From contig OZ245783.1 in NCBI GenBank assembly GCA_965227875.1, positions 4,526,001-4,590,000 on the forward strand: 64,000 nt of DNA, in the 5' to 3' direction. Shown here piece after piece: positions 44,422 through 52,981 of this stretch (positions within the stretch are counted from its first letter, which is position 1; every line of letters starts with the position of its first letter). The position numbers were made by a program, and so were the translations under genes. The stretch comes from G965227875 sp965227875 (lineage in GTDB: Bacteria > Pseudomonadota > Alphaproteobacteria > Rhizobiales > JAJFHC01). A model generated the notes under the pieces. The model was given only the letters and a program-made list of their open reading frames with translations, was not told the origin of the DNA and did no database searches.

Positions 44422-45602
44422 CAGACGCCGTCATCGTATCGACAGCAAGAACACCGATCGGACGTGCCTTTCGCGGTGCGTTCAACAATACGAAGGCGCC
44501 GGACATGGGCGGTCACGTCGTCAGGACCGCGGTCGCCCGCGCCGGACTGGAAGGCGGCGACATCGACGATTGCATAATGGGCGCGGCCATGCAGGCCGGC
44601 ACCACCGGCTGGAACCTTGGCCGCATGACGGCGATCGCCGCCGGCCTTCCGGTCACCGTGCCCGGCATGACGATCGACCGCCAGTGCGCTTCGAGCCTGA
44701 TCACCATTGCCGCGGCCGCACGGGCGATCATTTCCGGCGAGGCCGACGCGATCGTCGCCGGCGGCCTCGAACAGATCAGCCTGGTACAGCAGAAGTTCTT
44801 TAGCTGGGTCCGCGATGAAATGTCGGACGCCGTGACGGAGCAGAACGCGGCGGCGTACATGCCCATGCTCCAGACCGCCGAGACGGTCGCGAAACGTTAC
44901 GGCATTTCGCGCGAGGCGATGGACGAGTATGCGCTCGAAAGCCAGCGACGCACCGCTGCCGCGCAGGAGGCCGGCGCATTCGACGCCGAGATTGTCCCAA
45001 TGCCGTCGGTCAAGAAGGTCGAGGACAGGGAAACCGGAGAGGTGTCCCACGAGAATGTCGAACTTGCACGGGACGAAGGCAACCGGCCGGGAACCCGTCT
45101 CGAAGATCTCCAGGGCCTCAAGCCCGTCATCGAGGGCGGCACGATCACGGCCGGGAACGCGAGCCAGCTTTCGGACGGCGCTTCGGCCTGCGTGGTGATG
45201 GACTCGCGCAGTGCGGAAAGACGCAACCTGACGCCGCTGGGGATATTCCGTGGCGCGGCCGTCGCCGGGTGCGAACCGGACGAGATGGGGATCGGCCCGG
45301 TCTTCGCGGTCCCCAAGCTTCTGAAGAGATGCGGCCTCAAGGTCAGCGACATCGACCTCTGGGAACTGAACGAAGCATTTGCCGTGCAGGTGCTCTATTG
45401 CCGCGACCGTCTGGAAATCCCGGGCGAAAAGCTCAACGTCAACGGCGGCGCCATTTCGATCGGGCACCCCTATGGCATGTCCGGTTCGCGAATGGTCGGC
45501 CACGCGCTGATCGAAGGCAAACGGCGCAACGCGCACTACGTGGTCGTGACCATGTGCGTTGGCGGCGGCATGGGAGCGGCCGGCCTCTTCGAGATCGTCT
45601 GA
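44418..45602 (+). CDS. Thiolase (acetyl-CoA acyltransferase)
   Basis: A 394-residue thiolase with the nucleophilic Cys in TIDRQCASSLITIAAAAR (about 89), NELNEAF-type motif DLWELNEAFAVQ, His in NGGAISIGHPYGMSGSRM and the second Cys in VVVTMCVGGGMGAAGLFE. Residue pattern and length fit degradative FadA-type thiolases; a biosynthetic role is possible. It ends 76 nt from the convergent dppF-type gene with no clear terminator. Confidence 0.94.
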   Translation: MTDAVIVSTARTPIGRAFRGAFNNTKAPDMGGHVVRTAVARAGLEGGDIDDCIMGAAMQAGTTGWNLGRMTAIAAGLPVTVPGMTIDRQCASSLITIAAAARAIISGEADAIVAGGLEQISLVQQKFFSWVRDEMSDAVTEQNAAAYMPMLQTAETVAKRYGISREAMDEYALESQRRTAAAQEAGAFDAEIVPMPSVKKVEDRETGEVSHENVELARDEGNRPGTRLEDLQGLKPVIEGGTITAGNASQLSDGASACVVMDSRSAERRNLTPLGIFRGAAVAGCEPDEMGIGPVFAVPKLLKRCGLKVSDIDLWELNEAFAVQVLYCRDRLEIPGEKLNVNGGAISIGHPYGMSGSRMVGHALIEGKRRNAHYVVVTMCVGGGMGAAGLFEIV

Positions 45603-45678
45603 CTCCCCGTCGGTCGACCCGTCCGCAAGGCACTATCGCTATGGCAAAAACGCGTCCGACGACAACTGGGGCGCGGAT

Positions 45679-46692
45679 CTAGATACGGCCTTCCTCGACA
45701 CCGTGGCAGGCGACCATCCTTCCATCGGGACCGCCCGTCAGTTTGGGAATTTCGGACCTGCAGCGCGCGTTGGCGTGCGGACATCTGCCGTGAAAAACGC
45801 AGCCCGGCGGCAGGTTGACGGGAGACGGCACCTCGCCCGGCGTCTTCGTGTGCGAAAACGGCTGTCCGTCCATCTTCGGGATGGCCGAGAGAAGAAGTTG
45901 CGTATACGGGTGGCGGGCGTTTTCGAACAGGTCGGCCGTATCGGCAAGTTCACAGACCGTACCCAGGTACATCACCGCGACCCGCGTGCCGAAATGCTCG
46001 ACCACGGATAGATCGTGCGTGATGAAGAGGTAGGTCAGCCCCCTCTCCTCCTGGGCCTTCATCAGGACGTTGAGAACCTGTGCCTGGATCGACACGTCGA
46101 GCGCCGAGATCGGCTCGTCGGCGACGATGAATTCGGGATCCACCATCAGCGCGCGCGCGATCGAGATCCTCTGGCGTTGACCGCCGGAAAACTCGTGCGG
46201 GAACCGTCCACCCCAGGACGGATCGTTGCCGACCGACTCCATCACGCTGCGCACGGTCGACCGGATTTCGTCGGCTGCGAGGTCCGGCCGGTGAAAGCGC
46301 AGCGGTTCCTCGAGGATCTGCTGAACCGTCATGCGCGGATTCAGGGACGCATAGGGGTTCTGGAAGATCATCTGCATGCGCCGGCGATAGGGTTTGCGGG
46401 CCTGATCGCCGAGATGGTCGATCCTGTTGCCGTCATAGCGGACTTCGCCGCCGTCCGGCGTCAGTAACCCGATGATCGTTCGGCCAAGCGTCGTCTTTCC
46501 GCATCCGGATTCGCCGACGACGCAGAACGCGTCTCCCCGGTTGACGGTAACAGAGACGCCGTTCAGGGCATGTACCTTCGGTTTCTCTCGCGACAGGAAA
46601 TTGGTCGGCAGCGGAAAAAAGAGTTCGATGTCGCGCACATCGACAAGATGTGCGGCAGGAGCGCCATTTTCGGACAAGGACGTCTCGCTCAT
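45679..46692 (-). CDS. dppF: Dipeptide-type ABC transporter ATPase (DppF-like)
   Basis: A 337-residue ATPase: VVGESGCGKTTLGRTIIGL, QMIFQNPYASLNPRMTV, FSGGQRQRISIARALM, FIVADEPISALDVS, FITHDLSVVEH. It has the oligopeptide C-terminal extension with Cys residues (PGCVFHGRCPHANARC). ATG 46692 (MSETSLSENG) overlaps the dppD stop. The substrate range of the system cannot be told from sequence. Confidence 0.93.
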   Translation of the reverse strand: MSETSLSENGAPAAHLVDVRDIELFFPLPTNFLSREKPKVHALNGVSVTVNRGDAFCVVGESGCGKTTLGRTIIGLLTPDGGEVRYDGNRIDHLGDQARKPYRRRMQMIFQNPYASLNPRMTVQQILEEPLRFHRPDLAADEIRSTVRSVMESVGNDPSWGGRFPHEFSGGQRQRISIARALMVDPEFIVADEPISALDVSIQAQVLNVLMKAQEERGLTYLFITHDLSVVEHFGTRVAVMYLGTVCELADTADLFENARHPYTQLLLSAIPKMDGQPFSHTKTPGEVPSPVNLPPGCVFHGRCPHANARCRSEIPKLTGGPDGRMVACHGVEEGRI

Positions 46693-47678
46693 GCCGTCAG
46701 ATCCTCCATGGCGGGCAGTTTCTCGGCATGGTGGCAGGACGACATCTGCGTGCCGACGGTCCGCAGTTCGGGCATGACCGTTCGGCATTTTTCATCGGCG
46801 AAATCGCACCGCGGAGAGAAGGCGCACCCCTCCGGAATATTGTCGAGCGACGGCATCGTACCCCTGATCTGGTTGAGCGGCTGACCCGGCCTGTTGCGTT
46901 CGGGAAGGGCCGCAATAAGACCCCGCGTATAGGGATGGGCCGGCGCATCGATGATCGCCCGCGTCGGACCCTGCTCCACGATCCGCCCCGCATACATCAC
47001 GATGATGCGCTCCGTGATCTGGCTGACCACGGCAAGGTCGTGGGTGATCAGGATGAGCCCCATTCCGTGGGTCTGGCACAGGGTCATCAGGAGCGCGAGG
47101 ATTTCCGCCTGGATCGTCACGTCGAGCGCAGTCGTCGGCTCGTCGGCGATGATGAGAGACGGTTCGGTCAACAGCGCGATGGCGATCACCACGCGTTGGC
47201 GCAGGCCACCGGAAAGCTCGTGCGGATAGGCGTCGAAACGCGCTTCGGGGGACGGTATGGAAACCTCGGCCAGTTTCTCGATCGCCAGCCTTTTCGCGTC
47301 GGCGTCCGACATGCCGTCGCGGTGCGCCTGGAGCGTTTCGACCATCTGGGTGCCGATGGTCAGCACCGGGTTGAGCGTCATCATCGGGTCCTGGAAGATC
47401 ATCGCGGCCTTGTCGCCGCGTATCTCCCTCAGTTTCTCGTCCGGCAGTCGCGCCATGTCCTGGCCGTCGAAGAGAACGGTGCCGCCGCTGATACGGCCGG
47501 GCTCGCTAATCAGGTTGAGTATGGCGAAGGCGGCCATGGACTTGCCCGCGCCGCTTTCACCGACGATCCCGAGCCTTTCGCCCGGCGAGAGCGAGAAACT
47601 CACGTCCCGTAGGGCCTTGAGCGTACCGTGCCGGGTCGGGAACTCGACCACCAGGTTCTTCACGTCGAGAAGCGACAT
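46689..47678 (-). CDS. dppD: Dipeptide-type ABC transporter ATPase (DppD-like)
   Basis: A 329-residue ATPase with GIVGESGAGKSMAAFAIL, AMIFQDPMMTLNPVLTI, ELSGGLRQRVVIAIALL, LIIADEPTTALDVT and LITHDLAVVSQI, plus the C-terminal oligo_HPY region (PEGCAFSPRCDFADEKC). ATG 47678 lies 4 nt after the dppC stop. Forms the heterodimeric motor with the DppF-like protein. Confidence 0.93.
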   Translation of the reverse strand: MSLLDVKNLVVEFPTRHGTLKALRDVSFSLSPGERLGIVGESGAGKSMAAFAILNLISEPGRISGGTVLFDGQDMARLPDEKLREIRGDKAAMIFQDPMMTLNPVLTIGTQMVETLQAHRDGMSDADAKRLAIEKLAEVSIPSPEARFDAYPHELSGGLRQRVVIAIALLTEPSLIIADEPTTALDVTIQAEILALLMTLCQTHGMGLILITHDLAVVSQITERIIVMYAGRIVEQGPTRAIIDAPAHPYTRGLIAALPERNRPGQPLNQIRGTMPSLDNIPEGCAFSPRCDFADEKCRTVMPELRTVGTQMSSCHHAEKLPAMEDLTA

Positions 47679-47682
47679 GGCC

Positions 47683-48603
47683 CTACCTCCGGCTGTACAG
47701 ACGCGGATTGAGCGCGTCGCGGAGCCAGTCGCCGAGCAGGTTGATGGCGAGAATGAGAACGACCAGCACGATGCTCGGAATGATCGTGATCCACCACGAG
47801 CCCGAGAAAATGAACTCGAAACCTGACCGGATCAGGGAACCGAGGGACGGTTGGGTGACCGGCATGCCGAGCCCGAGAAAACTCAGCGAGGCTTCCGAAA
47901 TAATGGCCTCCGCCACCTGCACCGTCGAAATGACGAGGACCGGCGAAAGCGTGTTCGGCAGCACCTGGCGGAACATGATGCGCATGCGCGAAAGGCCTAT
48001 GACGCGTGCGGCATCGACATATTCCTTGTTGCGTTCCGCGAGAACGGATGCCCGCACCGTCCGCGCGTATTGCGGCCATTCGGCAATGCCGATGACCATG
48101 ATCAGCATGAAGATCGCGAGTTCTTCGTAGAGTTCGCTGCCGAAGGACGCCTGGAAGACCGCAAGCGCGATGATCGCCACCATGAGCGTGGAAAGCGACA
48201 GCTGGATATCGGCCAGGCGCATGAAAAACGCATCCACCCTGCCCCCGACATACCCGGCGAAGAGCCCGATGGACACGCCGATAACGGCCTGGAGCAGGAC
48301 CGCGAAGACCCCGATCAGGAGCGAAATGCCCGTCCCGTAGAGGATGGTCGAGAACATGTCCCTGCCCTGCTGGTCCGAACCAAGCACGAAGCGCGGATCG
48401 CTCCCTTCCTGCCAGATCGGCGGGATTTCGGAATCCATGATGTCGAGCTGGGTCTGGTCGTAGGGATCCTGCGGCGCGATGACTGGGGCAAACACGGACA
48501 TAAGGACGAAGATCGCGACGATCGAGAAACTGACGATCGCGACGCGGTCTCGCGAGAACCTGTAGAACAGATCGGATTGGAAGAATCCGGTAAGTGCGCT
48601 CAT
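47683..48603 (-). CDS. dppC: Dipeptide-type ABC transporter permease (DppC-like)
   Basis: A 306-residue permease (MSALTGFFQSDLFYRFSRDRVAIVSF) with helix 1, a short periplasmic segment ending RFVLGSDQQGRDMFSTILYGT, the BPD_transp_1 core, and the ATPase-contact loop DAARVIGLSRMRIMFRQVLPN. It ends LGDWLRDALNPRLYSRR. The ATG overlaps the dppB stop (ATGA). Confidence 0.93.
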   Translation of the reverse strand: MSALTGFFQSDLFYRFSRDRVAIVSFSIVAIFVLMSVFAPVIAPQDPYDQTQLDIMDSEIPPIWQEGSDPRFVLGSDQQGRDMFSTILYGTGISLLIGVFAVLLQAVIGVSIGLFAGYVGGRVDAFFMRLADIQLSLSTLMVAIIALAVFQASFGSELYEELAIFMLIMVIGIAEWPQYARTVRASVLAERNKEYVDAARVIGLSRMRIMFRQVLPNTLSPVLVISTVQVAEAIISEASLSFLGLGMPVTQPSLGSLIRSGFEFIFSGSWWITIIPSIVLVVLILAINLLGDWLRDALNPRLYSRR

Positions 48604-49595
48604 CTGGACGCTCCCAGGACTTTGACGGTCGGATTGACCAGCGTGTAGATCAGGTCGACGATCGTGTTGGTGACGACGAAGATCAGCCCCACGACGATGA
48701 TGTAGGCGATGATCAGCGGGGTATCGACGCGGTTGACGGCTTCGAGGAACAGGAAACCCATGCCGGGCCACTGGAACACCGTCTCGGTGAGAATGGTATA
48801 GGCGATCAGGGTTCCGATCTTGACGCCGCCGAGGCTGATCACCGGGATCAGCGTGTTCTTGAGGGCGTGAACGTACCAGATCCGGCGCGTCGTCAGGCCC
48901 TTGGCCCACGCATAACGGACATATTCAGACTTGAGCACTTCCAGCATTTCACCGCGGATGAGCCGGATGAACAGGGGAAGCATGATGGAAGACAGCGCGA
49001 CCGCCGGCAGGACGAGGTGCACGAGCCCGTCAAGCGTCAGGAACCCGGACTCCCAGCCCCAGGGCAGCTCATAGACCTCGCCCCGGCCGAAGGACGGCAT
49101 CCAGCCCAGTTGCACCGAAAAGACGAAGATCGCGAAGATCGCCGTGAGGAAGACCGGCACCGATATGCCCACGATGCTGATGCCCATGATCAGCCGCGAA
49201 ATCCATCCGTCGGCATTGATCGCGGTATACACCCCGAGAGGCACCGAAACGCCGATGATGATGATCGTCGCCGCGAGCACGAGTTCGAACGTGGCCGGAA
49301 ACTTGTTGAGGATGACCTCGAGGGCCGGTTTCTTGAAGAAGTAGGACGTTCCCAGGTCGCCCTGTACCGCATTGCCCAGGAAACGCCAGTATTGCGTCAG
49401 GAACGGATCGTTGAGGCCCATGCGCTCGCGAAGGGCGTCGCGCTCCTCTTCGGACACGGACTGCCCCACCAGTTCGCGCAGCGGGTCGCCGAGATTGTCC
49501 TGGATCGCGAAACCGATCAGGCTGATGACGAACATGACGACGATCGCCTGCACCAGCCTGCGGATCAGGAATGAAATGAGATCGGTTGCCTTCAT
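48600..49595 (-). CDS. dppB: Dipeptide-type ABC transporter permease (DppB-like)
   Basis: A 331-residue permease with the N-terminal helix SFLIRRLVQAIVVMFVISLIGFAIQ, a periplasmic region RMGLNDPFLTQYWRFLGN, and the loop YVRYAWAKGLTTRRIWYVHALKN. ATG 49595. Separated from dppA by 167 nt that hold a stem-loop and no gene. Confidence 0.93.
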   Translation of the reverse strand: MKATDLISFLIRRLVQAIVVMFVISLIGFAIQDNLGDPLRELVGQSVSEEERDALRERMGLNDPFLTQYWRFLGNAVQGDLGTSYFFKKPALEVILNKFPATFELVLAATIIIIGVSVPLGVYTAINADGWISRLIMGISIVGISVPVFLTAIFAIFVFSVQLGWMPSFGRGEVYELPWGWESGFLTLDGLVHLVLPAVALSSIMLPLFIRLIRGEMLEVLKSEYVRYAWAKGLTTRRIWYVHALKNTLIPVISLGGVKIGTLIAYTILTETVFQWPGMGFLFLEAVNRVDTPLIIAYIIVVGLIFVVTNTIVDLIYTLVNPTVKVLGASR

Positions 49596-49722
49596 GGCGC
49601 GTTCCGCCCCCGCGGTAAATCACGCAAGTTGCCCCTCAGCTTCGATGCCGGCGGGGTGTGCACTCCCGTAACGCCAAGGTTCCGCGTCGGCACACGCGCG
49701 GTAAGCCAGGCGACGGCGGTCA

Positions 49723-49751
49723 ACGGGGGACGCCATGCCGGCATCCCCCGT
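49723..49751 (-). terminator. Stem-loop between dppA and dppB (attenuator or mRNA stabiliser)
   Basis: Arms ACGGGGGA and TCCCCCGT form 8 perfect pairs around a 13-nt loop that itself contains the palindrome TGCCGGCA. It begins 12 nt after the dppA stop in the direction of transcription and is not followed by a U-run. As at 15030-15064, this placement would give more binding protein than permease. Confidence 0.55.
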
Positions 49752-49762
49752 AGGTTCTCGTG

Positions 49763-51316
49763 TCAGTCGATGACCAGGTCGCCCAGATAGGGGAAGTTCA
49801 TCACGTTGACGACCGGTTCGATGTTGACGCCCTTGCGTGCGGCCCAGGACAGGTTCTGCCAGTGCAGCGGCACGAAAGCGGCCTCGTCATGCAGGATCTT
49901 CTCGATGTTCTGCAGCATCGCGGCACGCTCCGGACCGTCGTTCATCACGAGCGAGCGCTCGGTCAGTTCATCGACGGTCTTGTTGGAGTAGTTGCCGCTG
50001 TTGTACTGGCCGCGGCCGGTGTCCTTGTTCGGCGTCATGGCGAGGAACTCGTAGAAGTTCGCCGAATCCTCGGTGTCGGAGTGCCAGCCGATCATCATGA
50101 TGTCGGCTGCGCGCTCGTCGAACTTGGGCCAGTACTGCGCCTTCGGCATCGTGGTCAGGTCGACCTTGATGTTGATCTTGGAAAGCATCGCTGCGACCGC
50201 CTCGGCGATCTTGGCGTCGTTCACGTACCGGTTGTTGGGTGCCATCATGGTGACCGAGAAACCATCCGCGTAACCCGCTTCCTTCATCAGTTCCTTGGCT
50301 TTCGCCAGGTCGTAACGCGGCTTCAGGCTTTCATTGTACCCGAGATAACCCTTGGGGCTCATCTGGGCGGCCGCCGTGGCGAAGCCCTTCATGACCTTCT
50401 GGACGATGCCTTCATTGTTGATCGCATAGACGATCGCCTGGCGAACCTTGGGGTTCTTGAAGGCTTCGACACGCTCCTGGTTGAGCTGGAAGGTGATGAT
50501 ACGCGTTCCGGCTTCCGTGATCAGTTCCGTGCCTTCGTTGTTGCGGATACGGTCGTGATCGGTCGGGGGGACCGGCGCGATGAAGTCGACGTCACCGGAA
50601 AGCAGGGCCGCGACGCGCGTCGGGGCTTCCTTGATCGGCGTGAAGACAATCTTCGAGACATTGCCTTTCGAATCCTTGTCCCAGTAGTCGGCGAAACGGT
50701 CGAACTCGACCTTCACGCCCTGTTCGCGGCTCGAAACCGTGAACGGACCGGTGCAGGAGATGTTCTGCGAGGCAAAGCTGTCACCGTGCTTGACGATCTC
50801 GCCCTTGTCCTTGCCGCGCTCGTCCTGGCCTTCGTAAAACTTCGAATCGAGCGGGAAGATGTAGGTCGAATTGTGGAGCACGAGCGGGAACGGACCGGCG
50901 GTGACCACTTCGATCGTGTGATCGTCGACGACCTTCATTTCCTTGAAGGGCTCGAAGATGCCCTTGAAGTCCGGGCTGGACTTGAGCCGGTTGAACGTCC
51001 ACTGGACGTCAGCGGCGGTCATTTCACGGCCGGAATGGAACTTCACGCCCTTGCGGAGATGAAAGCGCATGGTCGTGTCGTTGACACGTTCCCATTTTTC
51101 CGCGGTCCTCGGCTCGAAGTTGAGATCCTTGCCCCAGCGCACGAGCGGGTCGCAGACCATGTGCGACAGCTGGAGGGTGCCACCGGAAAGCTGTTCGTGG
51201 ATGTCCAGAGACACGGGATCCGCGTCATAGGCCATCTTGAGTGTCTTGGCTTCGGCCAGGGCCGGTACGCTTGCAAGCGCAGCGGCCAGGCAAAAAGCCT
51301 TGGTGAAGGTTTTCAT
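49763..51316 (-). CDS. dppA: Dipeptide-type ABC transporter periplasmic binding protein (DppA-like)
   Basis: The 517-residue precursor has signal peptide MKTFTKAFCLAAALASVPALAEA and mature start KTLKMAYDADPVSLD. It is an SBP_bac_5 protein: MRFHLRKGVKFHSGREMTAADVQWTFNRL, KNPKVRQAIVYAINNEGIVQKVM and YNLAKA-like RYDLAKAKELMKEAGYADGF. GGGAG lies about 11 nt before ATG 51316. It heads the dppABCDF unit. Family ligands range from dipeptides to haem or glutathione. Confidence 0.93.
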   Translation of the reverse strand: MKTFTKAFCLAAALASVPALAEAKTLKMAYDADPVSLDIHEQLSGGTLQLSHMVCDPLVRWGKDLNFEPRTAEKWERVNDTTMRFHLRKGVKFHSGREMTAADVQWTFNRLKSSPDFKGIFEPFKEMKVVDDHTIEVVTAGPFPLVLHNSTYIFPLDSKFYEGQDERGKDKGEIVKHGDSFASQNISCTGPFTVSSREQGVKVEFDRFADYWDKDSKGNVSKIVFTPIKEAPTRVAALLSGDVDFIAPVPPTDHDRIRNNEGTELITEAGTRIITFQLNQERVEAFKNPKVRQAIVYAINNEGIVQKVMKGFATAAAQMSPKGYLGYNESLKPRYDLAKAKELMKEAGYADGFSVTMMAPNNRYVNDAKIAEAVAAMLSKINIKVDLTTMPKAQYWPKFDERAADIMMIGWHSDTEDSANFYEFLAMTPNKDTGRGQYNSGNYSNKTVDELTERSLVMNDGPERAAMLQNIEKILHDEAAFVPLHWQNLSWAARKGVNIEPVVNVMNFPYLGDLVID

Positions 51317-51489
51317 ACGAATTTTCTCCCTCGTATCGGATCCTTGTCCGGACCCACTGAAACGTGCATGCCCATCCTGGCACATGCACTTCATGCGGAG
51401 GTGTTCGGTTTGGGAAACGGAAGACCGGGATTGTGAGGTGAACCACAAGCGGCACCCGCAACCCACGCCCTCCACATGACGGCGGTCGG

Positions 51490-51518
51490 ATAATGCCCCG
51501 GCGTAATTGTAAAGACAA
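51490..51518 (-). promoter_or_regulatory. Candidate dppA promoter
   Basis: On the minus strand TTGTCT (51513-51518), a 17-nt spacer and CATTAT (51490-51495). Both boxes match the consensus at about four of six positions. It would give a leader of about 165 nt. Confidence 0.35.
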
Positions 51519-51580
51519 CCGGTTCGGCTCCGGATGCGGCGGATTTGAACAACCCTGAGCGCTCTCCGACAAGTGAAACG

Positions 51581-51608
51581 TTGCCTTGCAGCGCCACGCG
51601 TATATATG
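51581..51608 (+). promoter_or_regulatory. Candidate promoter of the parvulin gene
   Basis: TTGCCT (51581-51586), a 16-nt spacer and TATATG (51603-51608) inside an AT-rich TATATATG island that stands out from the GC-rich surroundings. The leader would be about 125 nt. Confidence 0.4.
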
Positions 51609-51739
51609 TCATGCCTGAGGTGACACGTGCGGTTCAGAGTGGCTTTCCACAACGGGACACGGTCCGCCATCGGCGCCGCAGGAACAACAAACGTGGAACA
51701 GTGAGCGCTCTGTCGGGCGCCAGGAAGGAAATGCACTCT

Positions 51740-52612
51740 ATGAACCGTTCGAGGAAAACCGCCGGCCTGCGTCCGGCCGTTCGCTCCATGTCGCGCTCCG
51801 CGTCCGCCATCGCCCTGGCGATTGCCGTGACCGGAAGCGTCATGATGTCCCCGCAACTGACCCGGCCTGCCATGTCGGCGGAAGATGCCGTGATCGCCAC
51901 CGTGGACGGCGTCGAAATCAGGCAGTCCCTGTTCGATCTCGCGCGCGAGATCCTTGGGCCGCAGTTACAGAATGCGCCAGACGACCAGGTCAAGAAGGTC
52001 CTGACGGGTTTTCTCGTCGACGCCCAGTTGATCGCCAATGCCGCCCGCGACAAGGGTCTCGACCAGACCGATGCCTACAAGACGCGCCTGGACTGGCTCA
52101 AGCTGCAGGCGCTTCGCGACGTCTATGTCGAACAGGAGGTCTACAAGTCGATTACAGACGAGGCCGTCAAGTCGCGCTATGACGAGATGGTCGCCAATCT
52201 GCCTCCGGTTCTCGAGATCCGAGCGCGCCACATCCTCGTCAAGACGGAAGACGAGGCGAAGGAGATCATCACCGAGCTTCAGGGCGGTGCCGACTTTGCG
52301 GAACTGGCCAAGGCGAAGTCGACCGGCCCCAGCGGTCCCAACGGCGGTGACCTGGGTTACTTCCAGCGCGGTCAGATGGTCCCGGCCTTCGACAAGGCGG
52401 CGGCCGACATGAAACCCGGCGAGCATTCCAAGGAACCGGTCAAGACGCAATTCGGCTGGCACGTGATCAAGGTGGAGGACCAGCGCAAGCAGCCGCCTCC
52501 GTCCTTCGAACAGGCCGAGCCGAGAATCCGCAGCCAGATGCAGCAGACGAGCATCAAGACGTCTCTGGAAGCGCTGCGGGCAGACGCGAAGATCGACCAG
52601 AAGACCGAATAG
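51740..52612 (+). CDS. Parvulin-type (PpiC/SurA-like) peptidyl-prolyl isomerase, exported
   Basis: The 290-residue precursor has an N-terminal export sequence (hydrophobic core SASAIALAIAVTGSVMM) and a SurA-N-like helical region (about 50-150, starting AVIATVDGVEIRQSLFDLA). The rotamase domain spans about 165-260: RARHILVKTEDEAKEII, GADFAELAKAKSTGPSGPNGGDLGYFQRGQMVPAFDKA and QFGWHVIKVED. It likely acts as a periplasmic folding factor. ATG 51740 gives good spacing from AGGAA; an in-frame ATG at 51731 is also possible. Confidence 0.92.
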   Translation: MNRSRKTAGLRPAVRSMSRSASAIALAIAVTGSVMMSPQLTRPAMSAEDAVIATVDGVEIRQSLFDLAREILGPQLQNAPDDQVKKVLTGFLVDAQLIANAARDKGLDQTDAYKTRLDWLKLQALRDVYVEQEVYKSITDEAVKSRYDEMVANLPPVLEIRARHILVKTEDEAKEIITELQGGADFAELAKAKSTGPSGPNGGDLGYFQRGQMVPAFDKAAADMKPGEHSKEPVKTQFGWHVIKVEDQRKQPPPSFEQAEPRIRSQMQQTSIKTSLEALRADAKIDQKTE

Positions 52613-52637
52613 CATCTTGAACGATGCCAATTCATTC

Positions 52638-52676
52638 CCATGTCAGTCAGGTGCAACAGTCACCTGCCTGACATGG
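52638..52676 (+). promoter_or_regulatory. Long RNA hairpin ending on the Shine-Dalgarno of the next gene
   Basis: Arm 52638-52653 (CCATGTCAG-T-CAGGTG) pairs with 52661-52676 (CACCTG-C-CTGACATGG): 16 positions with a single T/C mismatch and a 7-nt loop CAACAGT. The last pair uses the first G bases of the GGAG ribosome-binding site (52675-52678) of the gene starting at 52685. It is 25 nt after the parvulin stop codon and has no U-run, so translational control or transcript protection fits better than termination. Confidence 0.65.
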
Positions 52677-52684
52677 AGATCGAG

Positions 52685-52981
52685 ATGACCTTTTCCGCCT
52701 TTGCCCGAAACTCCGCCATCGCAACGGTTGCAATTGCGGCAGGCGTCCTCTTCACCGGCGCCACGGACGCCGATGCGGCGAAGAAGAAAAAGAAGTCGTA
52801 CTACTCGTCGGGATATTCGGTCACGGTCACGCCTTCGCGCAGGCGCGGAAGCCATGGCAAGACGTACAACTTCACGACCTGGGAGCGCGACACGACCCAC
52901 GAGGGGTACGGCAAGCGCTACGGCGACCACTTTCGCTATATCGGCCGCACGCCGACGGTCGACTACTACGACCGTTACTGA
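52685..52981 (+). CDS. Small secreted basic/tyrosine-rich protein, function unknown
   Basis: A 98-residue precursor with signal peptide MTFSAFARNSAIATVAIAAG and likely cleavage after ADA. The mature part (about 67 residues) begins AKKKKKSYYSSGYSVTV and is rich in Lys, Arg, Gly, Tyr and His (GKTYNFTTWERDTTHEGYGKRYG). I do not recognise the family. ATG 52685 has GGAG 6-7 nt upstream, partly inside the hairpin described above; an in-frame ATG at 52673 lies within the hairpin. Its end overlaps the convergent tgt gene by 7 nt. Confidence 0.75.
   Translation: MTFSAFARNSAIATVAIAAGVLFTGATDADAAKKKKKSYYSSGYSVTVTPSRRRGSHGKTYNFTTWERDTTHEGYGKRYGDHFRYIGRTPTVDYYDRY

Larger units (their letters stand above)
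51317..51739. other. Divergent intergenic region, 423 nt
   Basis: No gene is supported here. It contains the candidate dppA promoter (51490-51518) and the candidate parvulin promoter (51581-51608). The dppA leader (about 165 nt) holds an imperfect hairpin around 51366-51391, with outer arms GTGCATG and CATGCAC. I recognise no riboswitch class. Confidence 0.5.
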
